Part shown: one piece after another, positions 1 to 8,534 of the stretch | Position numbering within the stretch: position 1 is the stretch's first letter | Layout: each line of letters begins with the position of its first letter | Assembly: GCF_900102085.1 (NCBI RefSeq) | Contig: NZ_FMVM01000004.1 | Location: 186,001 to 250,000 of the forward strand | Source: Paenibacillus polysaccharolyticus | GTDB taxonomy: Bacteria > Bacillota > Bacilli > Paenibacillales > Paenibacillaceae | Length of the DNA stretch: 64,000 bases | Direction of reading: 5' to 3' | Made by a program: the position numbers and the translations under genes | The notes under the pieces: model-generated | Databases searched by the model: none | What the model saw: the letters and a program-made list of their open reading frames with translations, nothing else | What the model was told of the DNA's origin: nothing

Positions 1-1640
1 CTCTGCTTGGGCCTTATATGGTCGGTGTAGCAGTAGACCAATTTATCGCCGGAGAGGTGACCAGTTCAAGTTGGACCTGGTTTCTACTTGGACTGGTAGC
101 GGTGTATGTGCTCTTTTCACTCACATCCTGGCTCCAGAATATTTGGATGATTGAAATTGCGCAGGAGACCGTATTCCGTATGCGATATGATCTGTTTGCT
201 CATCTGCATAAGCTGCCGATTCCTTTCTTTGGGAAGCGCCAGCAAGGTGAGATTATGAGCCGGGTCACCAACGATATCGAGAACGTCAGCAGTACGCTGA
301 ACAGCTCAGCGATTCAGATTTTTTCGAGTGTGTTAACGCTAATCGGCACATTAGGTGTGATGTTGTGGCTCAGCCCGTTGCTCACGTTACTCACATTTAT
401 TGTTGTACCTCTAATGGCTCTGGGGATGCGCTGGATAACGCGCAGAACGGGTCCGCTTTTCAAAGAGCGGCAGCGCAATCTGGGGGAACTCAACGGTTAT
501 ATTGAGGAAACGTTATCCGGGCAGCGAATCATCAAGGCTTTTTCGCAGGAAGAACGGGTCATTCGAGGCTTTGAGGAGCGTAATATGCGCATTCGTATTT
601 CCGCATTCTGGGCACAGACGATTTCAGGTTTTATTCCCAAACTGATGAATGGACTCAACAACCTGAGCTTTGCAATCGTAGCGGGGATTGGCGGTATTTT
701 GGCGATACAGGGTTCCGTTACGGTAGGGGTGATCATTATTTTTGTGGAGTACGCGCGTCAATTCACACGTCCGTTGAACGATCTGGCGAATCAGTGGAAC
801 ACGCTGTTGTCTGCGATCGCAGGGGCAGAGCGGGTGTTCGAGGTGCTGGATGAGGATGAGGAATCCAAGGATGAAGGGGCTGCAATTTCCTTGGATAATA
901 TTCAGGGCAACGTTCGGTTTGATAAGGTGTCCTTTGGATATGATGAGGGTCGTGATATTCTGCGTGACATCAGTTTTGAAGCTAAGCCGGGCGAGATGAT
1001 TGCGCTGGTCGGTCCAACAGGAGCAGGGAAAACGACACTGATTCAGCTCTTATCCCGCTTTTATGATCCGACAAGTGGAACGATTACGGTGGATGGGCAG
1101 AAGGTGACAACCATTCGGAGGGAAAACCTGCGTTCGCACATGGCGTTTGTGTTGCAGGATTCATTTTTGTTCCAGGGAACGATTCGTGAGAATATCCGGT
1201 TTGGACGTCTGGATGCAACCGATGAAGAAGTGGAGATTGCCTCCAAGCTGGCAAATGCACATTCCTTTATAATGCGAATGAAGAACGGGTATGACCGGGT
1301 GCTTCAAGCGGACGGGAGCGGCATTAGCCAAGGACAAAAGCAATTGCTTGCTATTGCCCGGGCCATCCTGGCTGATCCGTCCATTCTGGTATTGGACGAG
1401 GCGACCAGTAGCATTGATACGGTGACTGAGATTAAAATTCAAGAGGGATTGGAACGTCTCATGCATGGCCGCACCAGCTTTGTCATTGCCCACAGGCTGA
1501 ATACGATTCGTCAGGCCGACCGGATTCTGGTACTTAAGGACGGGAAACTGCTGGAGCAGGGGTCACATGATGAGCTGCTGAAACAGGGTGGATTTTATAG
1601 TGATCTGTATAACAGCCAACTGCGGAAGAAAGCACAGTAG
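1..1640 (+). CDS. ABC exporter, permease-ATPase fusion (5' end missing)
   Basis: Half-size ABC exporter with membrane and ATPase domains in one chain; it would pump a lipid, drug or peptide out across the membrane. The frame is open from base 3 (LLGPYMVG), so the true start lies before the window. About 545 residues are visible. The membrane domain fills roughly the first 290. The ATPase follows with Walker A GPTGAGKTT, Walker B ILVLDEATSSID, and the switch histidine in AHR. The ABC signature reads ISQGQKQ rather than LSGGQ, a variant common in the heterodimeric YheI/YheH and YknU-like exporters. An upstream partner exporter gene is therefore likely but not visible. A terminator follows. The substrate cannot be told from sequence. 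Confidence 0.93.
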   Translation, partial: LLGPYMVGVAVDQFIAGEVTSSSWTWFLLGLVAVYVLFSLTSWLQNIWMIEIAQETVFRMRYDLFAHLHKLPIPFFGKRQQGEIMSRVTNDIENVSSTLNSSAIQIFSSVLTLIGTLGVMLWLSPLLTLLTFIVVPLMALGMRWITRRTGPLFKERQRNLGELNGYIEETLSGQRIIKAFSQEERVIRGFEERNMRIRISAFWAQTISGFIPKLMNGLNNLSFAIVAGIGGILAIQGSVTVGVIIIFVEYARQFTRPLNDLANQWNTLLSAIAGAERVFEVLDEDEESKDEGAAISLDNIQGNVRFDKVSFGYDEGRDILRDISFEAKPGEMIALVGPTGAGKTTLIQLLSRFYDPTSGTITVDGQKVTTIRRENLRSHMAFVLQDSFLFQGTIRENIRFGRLDATDEEVEIASKLANAHSFIMRMKNGYDRVLQADGSGISQGQKQLLAIARAILADPSILVLDEATSSIDTVTEIKIQEGLERLMHGRTSFVIAHRLNTIRQADRILVLKDGKLLEQGSHDELLKQGGFYSDLYNSQLRKKAQ

Positions 1641-1701
1641 AGTGTAGGCTGGCATGAAGCAAGCAGGAGAGTGGGACTTAGGCTAGCGATGTAACAGCAG
1701 A

Positions 1702-1738
1702 AGGATTGGAGCCCGGAAGGGGGCTTCAATCCCTTTTA
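1702..1738 (+). terminator. Terminator of ABC exporter gene
   Basis: GGATTGgAGCCC and GGGCTtCAATCC form a long stem around a short loop, followed by CTTTT. It lies about 60 nt after the exporter stop codon and separates it from the MarR gene. Confidence 0.75.
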
Positions 1739-1778
1739 TATATGTTGATATGTGCAGTAAAGAAAAAGATATGGATCC

Positions 1779-1835
1779 TTGACAGAGAGGGAGTCACAGT
1801 TGTATATTTAGTTCGTGAATAGTTAGAAATCTAAC
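1779..1835 (+). promoter_or_regulatory. Promoter and palindromic operator of the MarR gene
   Basis: TTGACA (1779-1784), 18 nt, TATATT (1803-1808) is a good sigma-A promoter. Just downstream, GTTAGAAATCTAAC (1822-1835) is a perfect 5-bp inverted repeat around AAAT. It sits where a repressor would block the start of transcription, so it is the likely autoregulatory MarR site. Similar 14-mers occur before the MATE gene. Confidence 0.65.
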
Positions 1836-1880
1836 ATTTAGGTTTTGACTGTAAGTAAGCAAACAGGAAGGAGAGAATTC

Positions 1881-2303
1881 ATGCGCGAAAATACGCCGTA
1901 TTCGGATCTGTTTCAAACGATTGGAATCAAGATCAAACGCAAAGCCGATGAGCAGGTTAACGAACTGGGATTGAACGCACAGCAAGGAAGAATCATTGGA
2001 TATATCTATGAGCATCAGGACGAAGGATTGATTCAGAAAAATCTGGCTGACGTCTTCAACCGCAGAGATGCAACGATTACAAGTATGTTAAAGGGACTGG
2101 AGAAGAACGGTTATATCGTTCGAAAAATTCCTGCTGACAATGAACGGCAAAAGAATCTGTACGTGCTGCCGAAGGGCGAGCAGGTGATTCAAGATATAGA
2201 GCAGATGTTTGCGACCGTGGAGAACGAGATTGTGAAAAGTTTGACGGATGAAGAGCAGGCAACATTGATGCGTTTGCTGACCAAGGTGAATCAGAATTTA
2301 TAA
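1881..2303 (+). CDS. MarR-family transcriptional regulator
   Basis: A 140-residue winged-helix regulator of the MarR family, which usually represses drug-efflux or stress genes until a small molecule binds. The visible pattern is typical: an N-terminal dimerisation helix, then QKNLADVFNRRDATITSMLKG as the helix-turn-helix around residues 50-70, and the wing KNGYIVRKIPADNERQKNLY. The start at 1881 is chosen because GGAGAG lies just before it; an in-frame start at 1845 has no such site. The downstream neighbour is a MATE exporter whose upstream region carries 14-mers resembling this gene's own operator, so the exporter is its probable target. Confidence 0.9.
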   Translation: MRENTPYSDLFQTIGIKIKRKADEQVNELGLNAQQGRIIGYIYEHQDEGLIQKNLADVFNRRDATITSMLKGLEKNGYIVRKIPADNERQKNLYVLPKGEQVIQDIEQMFATVENEIVKSLTDEEQATLMRLLTKVNQNL

Positions 2304-2359
2304 GCTTGATTACGGTAACTGGGGATGTATAGAGCAGATGAACTGCTCTTCAGCAAAAA

Positions 2360-2529
2360 CTTAGAATTCAAACTATTAATGTTCTATTAATCAAGTTGTA
2401 ATGTAGCTGTCATTGTGACTGAAGCTGTAAATGTAATTATGAACGTAAATGTATCAAGCTGTATATTTCTTTGCAGAATATGATGAACTTCGATTCGTAT
2501 TTTTTTAAACAAATACTTAGAACTCTAAT
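2360..2529 (+). promoter_or_regulatory. Two MarR-operator-like 14-mers before the MATE gene
   Basis: CTTAGAATTCAAAC (2360-2373) and CTTAGAACTCTAAT (2516-2529) each match 11 of 14 positions of the perfect palindrome GTTAGAAATCTAAC upstream of marR. The second ends about 30 nt before the MATE start codon. This suggests that one repressor controls both genes; binding is inferred. Confidence 0.45.
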
Positions 2530-2560
2530 TGTTAAAGGGTTAAGAAAGGTGGAAGTTAAC

Positions 2561-3922
2561 ATGAAAGAAAAACATTCAAACTCCCATTATCTGGATAAAG
2601 CGCCTGTCCACAAGTCGATTATGCATTTGTCCATTCCGATGATGCTTGGTATGTCAGCGGGAACGTTATACAACCTCATCAACGCGTTCTTTATCGGTCT
2701 GGTTCATGATACGGGCATGTTTAGCGCCATTACGCTGGGACTGCCGATCTTTACGGTATTAATGGCTTTTGGCAATATGTTCGGGGTTGGCGGTGGCACA
2801 TTCATTACACGCTTAGCGGCAACGGGAGAGCAGGAAAAAGCAAAACGGGTCGCAGGATACTCCTTCTATTCCAGCTTGGGCATCGGTTTGCTCATTGCCC
2901 TGATTGCCTGGTTATTCATCTCACCCATTGTTCAGGGACTGGGAGCGGATCAGGCTGTATATGAATACACCAGTCAATATGCCATTACACTTTTGGCAGG
3001 CGGGGCTATTGTTATTCTCAATTTTACACTGGAACAGCTGGTTCGCTCGGAAGGCGCATCCAAAGAATCTATGATCGGTATGTTTATCAGTATTGCAGCC
3101 AGCATCGTTCTGGATGTGCTGTTGATTCTGATATTGAATTGGCATGTGATTGGAGCCGCCTTATCCATTGTATTAGCCAATGCATGTTCCGCGGCCTATT
3201 ATGTTTGGTTTTTGTCCCGCCGCAGCGAGAATTTGAGAGGGTTTCTGGGACATTGGAAACTTCAGGTCAAAGACCAGATGGAAGTATTCAAAATCGGAGT
3301 TTCCGAGTTGCTACAGACCTCTTTTCTAATTGTATCTACACTACTACTGAACCATTATGCCATGATCTATGGAGAAAGCGTAGTTGCTGGATTTGGTATT
3401 GCTTTACGGGTTGTACAGCTTCCCGAGTTTCTTGCAATGGGGATCTTTATGGGGATTATCCCACTGGTGGCACACAGTTTCGCGAGTAAGAAGTTTGGTC
3501 GTTTAAAAGCCACGTATAAACAGGCCTCGCTATATATCGTCGGTATTGGTGTTCTTTTTATAGGCATCGTTTATATGTTCAAGGAACCTGTCATTCGGTT
3601 GTTCTCTTCGGATGTAGCCGTACTGGAGGCGGGAAGTTCAATTCTGGTAGCGATGTTGATCTCTGCGCTGTTCACTGGATTAACAGGACTGTTTACAGGC
3701 ATTTTCAAAGCGGCAGGAGAAGGCATACCAACCAATGTCATGGCGATATGCCAGGGTACACTGTTTATTCCGGTAATTATCGTATTCCATAAATTCTATG
3801 GCCTTACAGGTATCATCTGGTCTATGACAGTAACGGAGATCATTACAAGTGCGCTAGGACTCATCCTGTTTGCTTACCACTACAGACGCGTGAATAGAAT
3901 GCACAAACAGGTTGCTGTTTGA
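2561..3922 (+). CDS. MATE-family multidrug/toxin exporter
   Basis: A 453-residue polytopic membrane protein of the MATE family, which exports cationic drugs or dyes in exchange for sodium or protons. It has about twelve hydrophobic segments in two similar halves. The first half begins KSIMHLSIPMMLGMSAGTLY and contains the characteristic GVGGGTFITRLAATGE stretch. The start at 2561 follows AAAGGTGG; an in-frame start 30 codons upstream has no ribosome binding site and would add a charged extension. It lies directly downstream of the MarR gene. MATE proteins with this N-terminal pattern are common next to MarR regulators in Firmicutes. The substrate is unknown. Confidence 0.92.
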   Translation: MKEKHSNSHYLDKAPVHKSIMHLSIPMMLGMSAGTLYNLINAFFIGLVHDTGMFSAITLGLPIFTVLMAFGNMFGVGGGTFITRLAATGEQEKAKRVAGYSFYSSLGIGLLIALIAWLFISPIVQGLGADQAVYEYTSQYAITLLAGGAIVILNFTLEQLVRSEGASKESMIGMFISIAASIVLDVLLILILNWHVIGAALSIVLANACSAAYYVWFLSRRSENLRGFLGHWKLQVKDQMEVFKIGVSELLQTSFLIVSTLLLNHYAMIYGESVVAGFGIALRVVQLPEFLAMGIFMGIIPLVAHSFASKKFGRLKATYKQASLYIVGIGVLFIGIVYMFKEPVIRLFSSDVAVLEAGSSILVAMLISALFTGLTGLFTGIFKAAGEGIPTNVMAICQGTLFIPVIIVFHKFYGLTGIIWSMTVTEIITSALGLILFAYHYRRVNRMHKQVAV

Positions 3923-4041
3923 AAGGAGATGTACAAGGATATATACTAATGCTTTTAATGGTGAAATATACCATGACGTGATAGGAACAGGTGGATATAC
4001 TGAAATGAGTTCATTGTTCACAAGGAGGTTGTCCATCTGTT

Positions 4042-4356
4042 TTGAAAAATCCCAAACTTGCATATCGGCTTATATTCTTCAATGCGATTTATGGAATAAC
4101 CCTCTTGCCTTATCCGGTTGTGCTGATCATGAGTGTGTATTTATATGCCTATCGGGAATCAGGTGCACATCCATTGTTAGATACAATTGCGGCGGTCCTC
4201 ATGGCTACGTATCCCATTGGTGTGTTAGCTTCCTTATTATGCTGGGCGTTCTATCATTCGGGCAAAAGCAAATGGGCAACCGCAACTGCAAATTTGTTTC
4301 TGCTCTGGTTAGGGGCTTTTCTCATTGTACTGCTTCTCTCGGATTCATTGTTTTAA
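4042..4356 (+). CDS. Small three- or four-helix membrane protein, unknown function
   Basis: A 104-residue hydrophobic protein with a TTG start preceded by AAGGAGGT (4022-4029). It has roughly three membrane segments: LIFFNAIYGITLLPYPVVLI, a central TIAAVLMATYPIGVLASLL segment, and a C-terminal LFLLWLGAFLIVLLL. The charged loops are short. I do not recognise a family. A longer frame on the same strand (3912-4382) overlaps it but is not hydrophobically organised and has no good ribosome binding site, so I take it as chance. It may be co-transcribed with the MATE gene, 119 nt upstream. Confidence 0.65.
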   Translation: MKNPKLAYRLIFFNAIYGITLLPYPVVLIMSVYLYAYRESGAHPLLDTIAAVLMATYPIGVLASLLCWAFYHSGKSKWATATANLFLLWLGAFLIVLLLSDSLF

Positions 4357-4408
4357 TAGGGCAATGTAGATCCTACTACTGATTCCATAGTCTTCGTTCC
4401 ATAAAAAG

Positions 4409-4451
4409 TAAAAAGGGCGAAACCGAATAAACCCGGCTCCGTCCTTTTTCA
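4409..4451. terminator. Bidirectional terminator between convergent genes
   Basis: AAAAAGGGCG and CGTCCTTTTT flank a loop between the plus-strand small membrane protein gene and the minus-strand phosphoesterase gene. The A-run and T-run make it usable on both strands. Confidence 0.55.
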
Positions 4452-4505
4452 CGCACTCGTTTAATTCATGTACTTGTTCATTTTTCGTTTTTCACAATCC
4501 AAACT

Positions 4506-6128
4506 TCAGTTGGTGACCTTCCAGTTATGCACTTCCCGAACTTGTAATGGCTGATTCCTGCGAATGAAGTCTTCCACCAGTGCGGCCATGTCCGTGGCGC
4601 CTTCGTGCAGCACCTTTTTGCCGGGATACATCGCATAATCTCCACCGCCTGCCGCGCGATAACTGTTCATCACGACGGAGTATGTACCATCCATCTCCAG
4701 CGGTTTTCCATCACGTTCCAACTTCACCACACGGCTACCTACAGGCTGTGAGATGTTCAGTTCGTATTCGATGCCAGCCCACATGTCGTAATTGTAGTGT
4801 TGAGGTTTGGGCTGCATATACGCCGGATTTACGACTACTTCTCCGGATATGTTCAGTTCGAAATAACGTGCAGTCTGCTCTAAAGCCTCCCGAATATCCT
4901 TTCCGCTGAGTTCAAGCACAGTTAGAGTGTTGGGATAAATAAAGTTCGATAACACATCCCGCACCGTAATTTGCTTGCCGAAACCACGAGCTTCTTCGCT
5001 AAGCATAGCCGTATTGGAAAGCTGGGCTCCGGTTGCTTCCATCTGCACCTGATGTACAAAGTCAATAAAAGGATGCGCCTGCAGCCGTAGCTGTGTGGCA
5101 CTGGATATCGATAAATCCCCGTCCCCCGCTACTTCGCCAATCGGCTGATCCAGCCACGTTTGTGCCGAAGCTTCCAGCTCATTAGTGAGCTTCATTACTG
5201 CAGTATCAGGCTTTAGATCAGGGTAATCCTCAAGTAACAGCAACTTCGCTTTTTTCTCCGTTACCATCCATTTGTCCGTGTCCGGCGATTGCTGAAGTTG
5301 CACAGACACTTGACCGAGTCCACTGCCATTAAACCCTGGTTGAATTACAGTTACTCCATGGATTTCGCCTGTCAATTGGCGATGCTGATGACCCGTCAGT
5401 AGTATGTCAATGCCATCAATCTCTCGGCAGATGGCATATGCCTGATTTTCCCCCGTTAAGCGCTCTGCGGGTTCACCCGTCTCCAGATCACACTCGAATC
5501 CTCCATGATAACTGACCACCAGTACGTCGGGTTGTTCATGTTCCCGAATGTACTTCACCCAAGTACGAATCGTATCCATCGCATTCATGAAATGCAGCCC
5601 TTCAATATTTTTCGGATGCTCCCAGTTGGGGATGTAATGGGTGGTTGCACCGAGCAAGGCGACTTTTACACCAGTGGAGAGCGTCTTGATCAGATAAGGT
5701 TCGCCAAAAGCCGGAATACCTGCTCCTTCAGTGGCAAGCGGTAGTTCTGCAATATTGGCAGACAGCCAAGGAAAGGAGGAACCTTCCACCGCACCGCGTA
5801 ACAATTCCTGACCATAGTTAAACTCATGATTACCCATGACCGCCGCATCGTATCCCAGCTCATTTAAGACGTGAATAAAAGGATGAGTCTGCGCTGTGGA
5901 GCCATGAGAAGCTGCATAAGAAGCCAGAGGAGAGCCTTGCAGCAAGTCTCCATTATCGATTAACAGTAATTCAGGCGAACGTTCACGTTCCTGCCGAATC
6001 AGGGAAGCCAGCAAAGAAAGACCGGCATGACGATATGCGTTGGTATTGTAATGGATCGGGCGAATTGCTCCGTGAAGGTCACTTGTGAACAAGATATCGA
6101 AGTTTGTCGTAGGGGGAATGCGTGTCAT
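4506..6128 (-). CDS. 5'-nucleotidase / 2',3'-cyclic phosphodiesterase family protein
   Basis: A 540-residue two-domain metallophosphoesterase. The N-terminal calcineurin-like domain carries the metal ligands in order: DLHGA (residues 17-21), NGDLLQGS, GNHEFNYG, SYHGGFE and TGHQHRQ. The C-terminal 5'-nucleotidase substrate domain follows from about residue 330 and contains a NxYxAAGGGDY-type stacking loop (NSYRAAGGGDYAMYPG). These enzymes remove phosphate from nucleotides or cyclic nucleotides. Unlike secreted homologues such as YfkN, it has no signal peptide or cell-wall anchor, so it should act in the cytoplasm. It is a single gene, divergent from phnD. The exact substrate is not readable from sequence. 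Confidence 0.88.
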   Translation of the reverse strand: MTRIPPTTNFDILFTSDLHGAIRPIHYNTNAYRHAGLSLLASLIRQERERSPELLLIDNGDLLQGSPLASYAASHGSTAQTHPFIHVLNELGYDAAVMGNHEFNYGQELLRGAVEGSSFPWLSANIAELPLATEGAGIPAFGEPYLIKTLSTGVKVALLGATTHYIPNWEHPKNIEGLHFMNAMDTIRTWVKYIREHEQPDVLVVSYHGGFECDLETGEPAERLTGENQAYAICREIDGIDILLTGHQHRQLTGEIHGVTVIQPGFNGSGLGQVSVQLQQSPDTDKWMVTEKKAKLLLLEDYPDLKPDTAVMKLTNELEASAQTWLDQPIGEVAGDGDLSISSATQLRLQAHPFIDFVHQVQMEATGAQLSNTAMLSEEARGFGKQITVRDVLSNFIYPNTLTVLELSGKDIREALEQTARYFELNISGEVVVNPAYMQPKPQHYNYDMWAGIEYELNISQPVGSRVVKLERDGKPLEMDGTYSVVMNSYRAAGGGDYAMYPGKKVLHEGATDMAALVEDFIRRNQPLQVREVHNWKVTN

Positions 6129-6404
6129 TTTACAATCTCCTCTAATATATAAGTTTAGATATATGGCATAAACCGTAGAAAGAAGCAGAAGAACTAGCCT
6201 GAATAACGGGTGTAAAGCCTTAATCCAAGCGTAATTTCTCCGAATTCATCGACCATAATGAGCTTATTTTAACAGAAGAATGTCACGTTGACAGCCTGCC
6301 AGGAAACTTTACAAAACTCCAAATTTCGTTTCACATCACGCAAATATTTGCCAATTATAGTAGACAAGTATTGAAAATCAGAAAAACTTTTGGAGGGTGT
6401 TCGA

Positions 6405-7391
6405 TTGAAGAAGTCTGCTTTATTTTTACCATTGTTGATTTTGGTACTGTTCCTGAGTGCATGTGGGTCTAATGCTACATCCAATTCGTCAAACGGCGCT
6501 GAAGCCAATTCAAGCGCGTCCGGCACATCAACCGACACAGCAGAGAAAGACAAAACCGCTGAAGGTTATGTACCTACGGAACTGACAGTGCAATTCGTTC
6601 CTTCACAGAATGCAGACACCCTTGAAGCAAAAGCAAAACCGCTGGAAAAACTGCTTGGCGACAAGCTGGGTATCCCGGTGAAAGTCAGCGTATCCACGGA
6701 CTACAACACGATTATCGAAGCGATGGCTTCCAAAAAAGTAGATGTAGGTTTCCTGCCTCCGACGGCTTATGTCCTTGCGAAAGAAAAAGGAGCAGCACAA
6801 GTCATTTTGCAAGCTCAACGTTTCGGTGTGAATGATGAGACCGGCGCTCCGACAGAGCAACTGGCAGATTCGTATAAATCCATGATTATTGTCAAAAAAG
6901 ACTCCCCGATCCAATCGGTTGAGGATCTGAAAGGTAAGAAAATGGCTTACCAGAACGTAACGTCTTCCGCTGGTTATGTATGGCCTGCAGCCTTGTTGCT
7001 GGATCGCGGCATTGATCCGCTCAAAGATGTACAGCCTGTAACCGTTAAAGGCCATGACCAAGCTGTTCTTGCCGTATTGAACGGTGACGTAGATGCAGCA
7101 GCTATTTTCCAGGATGCCCGTAACACGGTTTCCAAAGACTACCCGAATGTGTTCAAAGATACACGTGTACTTGCTTTCACTGAGCCTATTCCTAACGATA
7201 CGATCGCCGTTCGTACCGACATGAACGCAGATTGGACAGCGAAGATCAAACAAGCCTTCATCGATATCGGTAAAGATACAGAAGGTCACAAGATCATCAA
7301 AGAAATCTACACGCACGAAGGTTATGTGGAGTCCGATGACAGCAAGTTCGATATCGTTCGCCAGTATAACGAGAAAGTGAAAACCGAGTAG
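6405..7391 (+). CDS. phnD: Phosphonate/phosphite-type ABC transporter substrate-binding lipoprotein
   Basis: A 328-residue binding lipoprotein that captures phosphonate, phosphite or a related phosphorus compound outside the cell and delivers it to the PhnCE importer. The N-terminus is a signal peptide ending in the lipobox LSAC (LFLSACGSN), followed by a Ser/Asn/Thr-rich linker. The mature domain has the family pattern LTVQFVPSQNADTLEAKAKP, DVGFLPPTAYVLAKEKGAAQ and YQNVTSSAGYVWPAALLLDRG. The start is TTG at 6405 with GGAGGG seven bases upstream; a TTG at 6390 precedes that site. It is the first gene of the operon. No C-P lyase genes are nearby, so the window shows uptake only. Confidence 0.93.
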   Translation: MKKSALFLPLLILVLFLSACGSNATSNSSNGAEANSSASGTSTDTAEKDKTAEGYVPTELTVQFVPSQNADTLEAKAKPLEKLLGDKLGIPVKVSVSTDYNTIIEAMASKKVDVGFLPPTAYVLAKEKGAAQVILQAQRFGVNDETGAPTEQLADSYKSMIIVKKDSPIQSVEDLKGKKMAYQNVTSSAGYVWPAALLLDRGIDPLKDVQPVTVKGHDQAVLAVLNGDVDAAAIFQDARNTVSKDYPNVFKDTRVLAFTEPIPNDTIAVRTDMNADWTAKIKQAFIDIGKDTEGHKIIKEIYTHEGYVESDDSKFDIVRQYNEKVKTE

Positions 7392-7433
7392 TTTTTCGTT
7401 CCAAAAGCAATTCGTGACTTTGCACAGTGAACA

Positions 7434-7466
7434 GGCCAGTTCAGCGTAATTGACGCTGTTCTGGCT
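7434..7466 (+). other. Intercistronic stem-loop after phnD
   Basis: GCCAGttCAGCGT and ACGCTGttCTGGC face each other around a short AT loop, with one internal mismatch. No long T-run follows, so it looks like an attenuator or 3'-end stabiliser rather than a full terminator. It would leave more phnD than phnC mRNA. Confidence 0.55.
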
Positions 7467-7539
7467 TGTGCCGTTATTATAAGTTTCTGCTAGGGAACAG
7501 CGGAAACGATATATGTTGAACTTTTAATTTACACAACAA

Positions 7540-7672
7540 CGGAGAGGGCAGAAAAAACCTGGAAAAGCGGAGCGTTCGCCTTTATCACCGGATTTTACCC
7601 TTTTAGAAAAGGGGATCAAAAAAATCTGGGGATAACAGCGATTGTAAGGTTATTCTGTCATCGAAGTGCCTG
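7540..7672 (+). ncRNA. Structured leader element before phnC
   Basis: This stretch is not coding. CCGGATTTT (from 7588) pairs with AAAATCTGG (to about 7629), and CCCTTTT pairs with AAAGGGG inside it, giving a long hairpin. The flanks carry AACGGAGAGGGCAGAAA (from about 7539) and GGTTATTCTGTCATCG (from about 7648). The same two flanks, directly joined, occur on the minus strand near 56.65-56.70 kb, so this is a repeated element and not ordinary leader sequence. It may be a cis-regulatory RNA or a dispersed repeat; function unknown. Confidence 0.45.
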
Positions 7673-7736
7673 TGTAAATCATCCTTTAGTTCAACTTATA
7701 TCGATAAATATTATGGATGAAAGAAGGATTAACGCG

Positions 7737-8534
7737 ATGATTGAGCTTCACAACGTGACCAAAACGTATGCGAACGGCACGAAAGGCCTCAATAACATAA
7801 ATTTGAAATTTAAGCAGGGAGAATTCATCGCGGTGGTCGGTTTGTCTGGTGCAGGCAAATCCACATTGCTGCGGTCGATCAACCGGCTGCATGATATTAG
7901 TGAAGGTGAAATTTTGATTAACGGTAGCTCCATCACCAAGGCACAAGGCAAACGCCTACGTCTGATCCGCCGCGATATCGGCATGATCTTCCAGAGCTTC
8001 AATCTGGTGAAACGATCCAGCGTGTTGCGCAATGTACTGGCTGGTCGGGTGGGGTACCATTCCACACTTCGTACCATTTTGGGTCGTTTTCCGAAAGAGG
8101 ATGTGGAACTGGCCTTTGATGCATTGGATCGGGTGAATATCTCGGAGAAGGCTTACTCTCGTGCAGATCAGTTGTCTGGTGGACAACAGCAGCGTGTGGC
8201 GATTGCCCGTGTACTCGCTCAGGAAGCAAAAATTATTTTGGCCGATGAACCGGTTGCTTCACTTGATCCGCTGACGACGAAACAGGTCATGGATGACCTT
8301 AAACGGATTAATCAGGATCTCGGCATTACCACGATTGTTAATTTGCACTTTATAGATCTGGCGAGAGAATATGCGACACGTATTGTTGGTTTGCGGGCAG
8401 GCGAAGTTGTATTTGACGGTCCGGTGGAAGAGGCGACGGATGAGCGTTTTGCTGAGATTTACGGCAGACCGATTCTGGCGGATGAGTTGCTGGACAAGCA
8501 GGCTGTGCATGAGCAGGGAGAAGTGCTGGTATGA
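7737..8534 (+). CDS. phnC: Phosphonate-type ABC transporter ATPase
   Basis: A 265-residue cytoplasmic ATPase that powers the Phn importer. It has Walker [10 protein letters not shown], the Q-loop in MIFQSFNL, the PhnC-typical stretch [13 protein letters not shown], the signature LSGGQQQR, Walker [12 protein letters not shown] and the switch histidine NLHFIDLA. The start at 7737 follows AAGAAGGA at the right distance; an in-frame ATG at 7713 lacks a site. It lies 345 nt after phnD across a hairpin and a structured leader, and its stop overlaps the phnE start by four bases (ATGA), indicating translational coupling. Confidence 0.95.
   Translation: MIELHNVTKTYANGTKGLNNINLKFKQGEFIAVVGLSGAGKSTLLRSINRLHDISEGEILINGSSITKAQGKRLRLIRRDIGMIFQSFNLVKRSSVLRNVLAGRVGYHSTLRTILGRFPKEDVELAFDALDRVNISEKAYSRADQLSGGQQQRVAIARVLAQEAKIILADEPVASLDPLTTKQVMDDLKRINQDLGITTIVNLHFIDLAREYATRIVGLRAGEVVFDGPVEEATDERFAEIYGRPILADELLDKQAVHEQGEVLV

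Noticed and set aside
18..1640. ATG at 18 as the start of the first gene
   Set aside because: The frame continues upstream to the window edge with residues typical of the exporter membrane domain, so the start lies outside.
3912..4382. 156-residue plus-strand frame over the small membrane protein
   Set aside because: It overlaps the TTG-started hydrophobic gene that has a proper AAGGAGGT site, and its own reading is rich in Cys and Trp without domain structure.
6603..7316. 237-residue open frame antisense to phnD
   Set aside because: It mirrors the third-position pattern of phnD and reads as a low-probability sequence rich in Cys, Phe and Arg; no start signal.
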